Assembly (NCBI GenBank): GCA_947176455.1
Contig: CAMWQQ010000015.1
Span: 1 to 16,743, forward strand
DNA: 16,743 nt
Reading direction: 5' to 3'
Source: an uncultured Odoribacter sp.
GTDB lineage: Bacteria; Bacteroidota; Bacteroidia; Bacteroidales; Marinifilaceae
In this document: piece after piece, positions 13,637-16,743 of the stretch
Position numbering within the stretch: the stretch's first letter is position 1
Layout of the letters: every line of letters begins with the position of its first letter
Position numbers and translations under genes: made by a program
The notes under the pieces: generated by a model
Told to the model about the DNA's origin: nothing
Seen by the model: the letters and a program-made list of their open reading frames with translations, nothing else
The model's database searches: none

Positions 13637-13976
13637 CGTTCTGCAAAGCCTTTACAAAAACATGGGTCAGACACATACGTATTTTCTTCCTTGCCCCGAC
13701 AAAAACAAGGCTCAACAGCAAATACAGTCCGCCGACCAATAGAAACCCCAAGGCTACGCTTCCCAAAACATCCCCGAGAAAGAAGCCCAAGGCAAAAAAC
13801 AAAAACAAAATCGTGAAAAAAGCAAACAACGTCAGAATCAATCCAAAAGAGAGAGCCGACAGCAAACCTGCCGTTCTCTCTATGGCTATCAATTTCCACA
13901 AGCGTAATTTCAATCCGGCATACGTGAAAACTTCCTTTTTCAGCTCAGTGAACACCTTGTCTGCCTCGTTCTCCAT
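13521..13976 (-). CDS. Holin-superfamily-like small membrane protein (phage_holin_3_6 type)
   Basis: This 151-residue protein starts at the ATG at 13976. A helical cytoplasmic N-terminus (ELKKEVFTYAGLKLRLWKLI) leads to two transmembrane helices at about 38-66 and 68-93, separated by G-D-V-L-G, then A-R-K-K-I-R and an acidic tail D-D-E-E-D-D-D-E-E. This is the pattern of PF07332-type proteins, which are common chromosomal membrane proteins despite the holin name; no phage genes are nearby. The last 30-odd residues, rich in Ala, Gly and Pro, are encoded over the start of the next gene and may be poorly conserved. It follows the YtxH-like gene by 24 bases, so the two are cotranscribed. Confidence 0.75.
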   Translation of the reverse strand: MENEADKVFTELKKEVFTYAGLKLRLWKLIAIERTAGLLSALSFGLILTLFAFFTILFLFFALGFFLGDVLGSVALGFLLVGGLYLLLSLVFVGARKKIRMCLTHVFVKALQNDDEEDDDEEKTRTADAARATLGGETAASAPVPGDGRAD

Positions 13977-14000
13977 TCGACCACGGATTAGTTTTCACGC

Positions 14001-14399
14001 TCATTTCCCTTTGGCTTGCTCGGCATACCGCTGTTGCGCTTCCGCATCATTGCGTGCCTTTTCCTCCATCGTCTGACGGATATCCTCAGCCTTTTGCGAA
14101 AACCGGTCAGCCGATGAAGCCACTCTGCTTCCCGCCTCGTCAGCCCATTGCTGCGCCTTTTCGCCTACCTTATCGGACCACTCCTCCGCTTTCCCTGCCA
14201 TCTTTGCACCGACCTGTTCCGCCTTGGATTTCATCTTTGAAAACATGGATTTCGCTCCAGCCTTCACCTCGTCTCCCATTTCACGGATTCCCTCCTCCAC
14301 TTTCCGACGATTTTCGCCGGTAATCAGATACCCTACGGCCATTCCGAAAACGGCACCGATACCCAAACCTAACCATAATTTTGAACTCTCGTTTTTCAT
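14001..14399 (-). CDS. YtxH-domain protein
   Basis: This 132-residue protein starts at the ATG at 14399. Residues 8-27 form a single Gly-rich transmembrane helix (W-L-G-L-G-I-G-A-V-F-G-M-A-V-G-Y-L), followed by T-G-E-N-R-R-K, the classic YtxH pattern. The rest is a long charged helical tail with repeating Ala, Lys and Glu (K-A-G-A-K-S-M-F-S-K-M-K, then A-G-K-A-E-E-W and A-Q-Q-W-A-D-E-A), probably coiled coil and exposed to the cytoplasm or periplasm. YtxH-like proteins are often stress-induced envelope proteins of unknown biochemical role. It is the first gene of the three-gene cluster with the holin-like and small basic proteins. Confidence 0.8.
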   Translation of the reverse strand: MKNESSKLWLGLGIGAVFGMAVGYLITGENRRKVEEGIREMGDEVKAGAKSMFSKMKSKAEQVGAKMAGKAEEWSDKVGEKAQQWADEAGSRVASSADRFSQKAEDIRQTMEEKARNDAEAQQRYAEQAKGK

Positions 14400-14482
14400 A
14401 ACCTCACTCGTTTTTAGTTTGTATCATCTCAACGCACAACGAGTTCAAAAAGTTTGCAATTTTAAGAAAGTTAAGATTCGTT

Positions 14483-14499
14483 CAGGAATACCCGTCCTG
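14483..14499 (-). terminator. Weak hairpin downstream of the HAD phosphatase gene
   Basis: CAGGA (14483-14487) and TCCTG (14495-14499) can pair around a 7-base loop, just after the HAD stop. On the minus strand the following sequence is only moderately T-rich. It may be a terminator separating the HAD and YtxH genes. Confidence 0.25.
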
Positions 14500-14501
14500 G
14501 C

Positions 14502-15140
14502 TCAACTGAACAGCCGGAGCAACGGTTCCGGATGAAGGAAATCGGTGATGACGGCATAAACCTGGTCCCGGATGGCATCGGCAGGATTGGTCGTGGCAAG
14601 TCCGACGACCTTGGCACCGGCGGCATTTCCCGCCTGGATGCCGGAAAATGAATCTTCAAAAACGACACATTCCGCCGGAGCGGCATGCAACCTTTCCGCC
14701 GCCAACAGATAGCCCATGGGGTCGGGCTTCCCCTTGGTAATTTCATCGGCGGTGACCACCACGTCGAACACCGTTTCCAATGCCATTTTTTTCAAGGCAA
14801 CCCGCATCTTGGCAGCAGAAGAACTGGTCACCAAACCGAGACGGATGCCCCTTGCCTTCAATTCCCGGAGGAAACGAACGGAACCGGGTATTTCGGCAAA
14901 ATCCATTCCCAACTCGTATTCGACATTGGCAGAAGCAATCTTCTTCAACTCCTCTTCCGGATAATCGGAAAAATAGGTCTGGAAAATATGGGACAAAGTG
15001 GTACCCTTGATTTTGGCGGCAAAGTTCGGAATGCCCAAACGATATTTCTCCGCCATTTCATTCCAGAACACATCGTACAAGGATTCGGTATCGGCAACTA
15101 CCCCGTCAAAATCAAACAACGCCGTTGTTATCTTACTCAT
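14502..15140 (-). CDS. HAD-superfamily phosphatase, beta-phosphoglucomutase-like subfamily
   Basis: This 212-residue protein starts at the ATG at 15140; a GTG eleven codons earlier would add residues from the promoter. Motif I is D-F-D-G-V-V-A-D-T-E (10-19), with nucleophile Asp10 and general acid/base Asp12. The helical cap spans about 20-80. Motif II is V-T-S-S-S (104-108), the motif III lysine is in K-G-K-P-D-P (136-141), and motif IV is F-E-D-S-F-S-G-I-Q-A-G (161-171, Asp163). These place it in HAD subfamily IA variant 3, whose members act on sugar phosphates and other small phosphoesters; the substrate is not readable from sequence. It is transcribed divergently from the DEAD-box helicase gene with overlapping promoter elements. 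Confidence 0.9.
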   Translation of the reverse strand: MSKITTALFDFDGVVADTESLYDVFWNEMAEKYRLGIPNFAAKIKGTTLSHIFQTYFSDYPEEELKKIASANVEYELGMDFAEIPGSVRFLRELKARGIRLGLVTSSSAAKMRVALKKMALETVFDVVVTADEITKGKPDPMGYLLAAERLHAAPAECVVFEDSFSGIQAGNAAGAKVVGLATTNPADAIRDQVYAVITDFLHPEPLLRLFS

Positions 15141-15161
15141 CGCATTTTCTTTTTCAGGGGA

Positions 15162-15169
15162 CAAAAATA
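15162..15169 (-). promoter_or_regulatory. -7 promoter element for the HAD phosphatase gene
   Basis: On the minus strand this reads TATTTTTG, a full match to TAnnTTTG, about 22 bases upstream of the ATG at 15140. It lies where the -33 region of the divergent helicase promoter would be. Confidence 0.5.
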
Positions 15170-15183
15170 ACACTAAAAAACTT

Positions 15184-15191
15184 TATCTTTG
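15184..15191 (+). promoter_or_regulatory. -7 promoter element for the DEAD-box helicase gene
   Basis: TATCTTTG is a full match to the Bacteroidota TAnnTTTG element. A start near 15198 gives a leader of about 45 bases before the ATG at 15243. A clear -33 TTTG is absent. Confidence 0.55.
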
Positions 15192-15242
15192 AAGCGGGAA
15201 ACTTCATATTTCCCATAACACAACAAGATATTATTTCATAGG

Positions 15243-16493
15243 ATGAGATTTGACGAATTAGATTTGGAGGAGGAAATATTGCAAGGTATCGAGGCAATGA
15301 ATTTCCAGGAGATGACACCGGTGCAGGAACACACCATTCCGGTTATTCTGGAAGGAAGAGACATCATCGGTTGCGCACAGACCGGAACCGGCAAGACGGC
15401 AGCCTATACGTTACCTTTGCTCAACCGCCTTTTATGCGAAGGCAACCCGGACAACAAGGTTCGTGCCGTCATCATGGTTCCGACCCGGGAACTGGCACAA
15501 CAGATAGACATGCAGTTTGAAGGTTTTTCTTACTTCTTGCCGATTTCCACGATTGTGGTGTACGGAGGAGGCGACGGAGCCGGGTGGGACCAGCAGAAAA
15601 AAGGCATGCTCATGGGAGCGGACGTGGTCATCGCCACCCCGGGACGACTGATTGCCCACCTTGCCAACAGTGGCATCGACCTGTCACACGTGGATTATTT
15701 CATTCTGGACGAAGCCGACCGTATGCTGGACATGGGCTTCCAGGATGACATCATGCAGATTGTCAAGCACCTGCCCGCCAAACGGCAGACCATTCTGTTC
15801 TCCGCCACCTTGCCACCGAAAATACGGCAACTGGCAAAACAAATCCTGCACGACCCGGCGGAAGTCAACATTGCGATTTCCAAACCCAACGAAGCCATCG
15901 TTCAATCCGCCTACATCTGTTACGAGACCCAGAAGATGGCTATCATACAGGAATTGTTTGATAAAACGCCCGATAAGAAAACCATTATTTTCTCTTCTTC
16001 CAAACAGAAGGTCAAGGATCTCGCCTATGCCTTGAAGAAGAAAGGCATGAATACCGCCGCCATGCACTCCGACCTGGAACAGGAACAGAGGGAAAGCGTC
16101 ATGCTCGATTTCAAAAACGGGAAAATCGACATCCTCGTGGCTACGGACATCGTCGCCCGGGGCATCGACATAGACGACATCGCTTTAGTCATCAACTACG
16201 ACGTGCCTCACGACCCGGAAGACTACATCCACCGCATCGGACGTACCGCCCGCGCCAATGCGGACGGCGTTGCCATTACTTTCGTCTGCGAAGCGGAACA
16301 GGGGAAATTCCACCGGATTGAAAAGTTCATTGAGAAAGACATTTACAAGATTCCGCTCCCGCCAAGCATCGGACCGGGTCCGGAATACAAACCCAAGACC
16401 TTCACGCACCCGCGGAGAAAGTTCAATCATTCCAAAAACAAGGGCAAACGTCCGTTTTTCCGGAAAAAGGATGCTTCCAAGGGGAAACCGTAA
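15243..16493 (+). CDS. DEAD-box ATP-dependent RNA helicase
   Basis: This 416-residue protein starts at the ATG at 15243. All DEAD-box motifs are present: the Q motif with M-T-P-V-Q (24-28), motif I A-Q-T-G-T-G-K-T (45-52), Ia P-T-R-E-L-A-Q (80-86), Ib T-P-G-R (132-135), II D-E-A-D (156-159), III S-A-T (187-189), V A-T-D-I-V-A-R-G-I-D (300-309) and VI H-R-I-G-R-T-A-R (330-337). The C-terminal 35 residues are very basic (K-P-K-T-F-T-H-P-R-R-K, then K-N-K-G-K-R-P-F-F-R-K-K) and probably bind RNA. Such proteins remodel RNA in ribosome assembly, mRNA decay and cold adaptation. It is RhlE-like in layout, but the subfamily is not firm. It converges on the glutaminase gene with only 20 bases between stops. 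Confidence 0.95.
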   Translation: MRFDELDLEEEILQGIEAMNFQEMTPVQEHTIPVILEGRDIIGCAQTGTGKTAAYTLPLLNRLLCEGNPDNKVRAVIMVPTRELAQQIDMQFEGFSYFLPISTIVVYGGGDGAGWDQQKKGMLMGADVVIATPGRLIAHLANSGIDLSHVDYFILDEADRMLDMGFQDDIMQIVKHLPAKRQTILFSATLPPKIRQLAKQILHDPAEVNIAISKPNEAIVQSAYICYETQKMAIIQELFDKTPDKKTIIFSSSKQKVKDLAYALKKKGMNTAAMHSDLEQEQRESVMLDFKNGKIDILVATDIVARGIDIDDIALVINYDVPHDPEDYIHRIGRTARANADGVAITFVCEAEQGKFHRIEKFIEKDIYKIPLPPSIGPGPEYKPKTFTHPRRKFNHSKNKGKRPFFRKKDASKGKP

Positions 16494-16513
16494 AATCCAT
16501 CCATGACACCGGA

Positions 16514-16743
16514 TTAGAATATGGAGTTCCCGATGTCCGTGGTAAAGCGTTCCAGGGTCTCCATGCCGATCAACGAATTACCGTGCCGGTTCAATTCAGG
16601 ACTCCACACCGTAATGACCAGGTTCCCCGGAATATAGGCAACCACCCCTCCGCCTACACCGCTCTTGCCCGGCAAACCGGCACGGAAAGCAAAATCGCCG
16701 GACTCATCGTAGAATCCGCAGGTCAACATCAAAGCGCCCAGGC
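16514..16743 (-). CDS. glsA: C-terminal part of glutaminase A (cut by right edge)
   Basis: The frame runs from the right edge to a TAA at 16514-16516, giving 75 codons. An apparent Met near 16732 is only a TTG; the frame continues leftward of it as L-G-A-L-M-L-T-C-G, so the true start lies outside the window. The motif block is typical of the serine-dependent beta-lactamase-like glutaminases: T-C-G-F-Y-D-E-S-G, then [11 protein letters not shown], then [12 protein letters not shown]. These enzymes hydrolyse glutamine to glutamate and ammonia in the cytoplasm. The K-S-G-V-G-G-G loop lines the active site. No change of key residues is seen in the visible part. Confidence 0.9.
   Translation of the reverse strand, partial: LGALMLTCGFYDESGDFAFRAGLPGKSGVGGGVVAYIPGNLVITVWSPELNRHGNSLIGMETLERFTTDIGNSIF

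Noticed and set aside
13521..14399. Prophage remnant suggested by a holin-like protein
   Set aside because: Holin-family names are misleading here: the protein is a common chromosomal membrane protein found beside YtxH-like genes, and no other phage gene is near.

Overview
The window looks like chromosomal DNA from a Bacteroidota species, most likely order Bacteroidales. The signs are Bacteroidota-type -7 promoter elements (TAnnTTTG), A/T-rich leaders without strong Shine-Dalgarno sites, many lipoproteins, an outer-membrane GH20 beta-hexosaminidase, and short DUF4136, DUF5683-like and OmpA-type envelope genes. The genus cannot be fixed from this sequence alone.

The left third (about 1-6300) is an AT-rich block of ten co-oriented minus-strand genes. 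Every one begins with a signal peptide or lipobox. In transcription order, from right to left, they are: a 139-aa lipoprotein, a lipoprotein with a C-terminal OmpA domain, two small exported proteins of unknown function, a small lipoprotein with two CxxCxGxG knuckles, an exported protein with twelve CxxC motifs that resembles the DnaJ zinc finger without a J domain, two LPP20-like proteins coupled by a TGATG overlap (one with a DUF5683-like membrane tail), a probable surface lipoprotein with a carboxypeptidase-regulatory-like plus DUF1566-type architecture, and the start of a further exported protein cut by the left edge. No enzyme, transposase or phage gene is visible. This is the least explained part of the window and the best candidate for an undescribed envelope system.

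Between 5956 and 6445 lies a non-coding divergent region. It holds a candidate minus-strand promoter, a hairpin followed by seven T, an imperfect tandem repeat, a perfect 10-bp-arm palindrome and a candidate plus-strand promoter. The base composition changes across it, from clearly AT-rich on the left to roughly half or more GC on the right.

The right two thirds are ordinary housekeeping and envelope genes. An ExbB/TolQ-ExbD/TolR pair (6446-7531) is followed by a DUF4136 lipoprotein and an outer-membrane barrel protein (7703-8977). A 21-bp-stem terminator separates these from a convergent unit made of tex (13222-11084) and a GH20 hexosaminidase (11030-9072). Upstream of tex on the same strand is a three-gene envelope cluster: YtxH-like protein, holin-like membrane protein and an overlapping small basic protein. 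Next comes a HAD phosphatase transcribed divergently from a DEAD-box RNA helicase, and the window ends in the C-terminal part of a glutaminase gene.

Functionally, ExbB/ExbD would convert proton-motive force into work at the outer membrane, the hexosaminidase would trim host or wall glycans, and Tex and the DEAD-box helicase act in RNA metabolism. The left block is best read as an accessory cargo of envelope proteins whose joint role is unknown.
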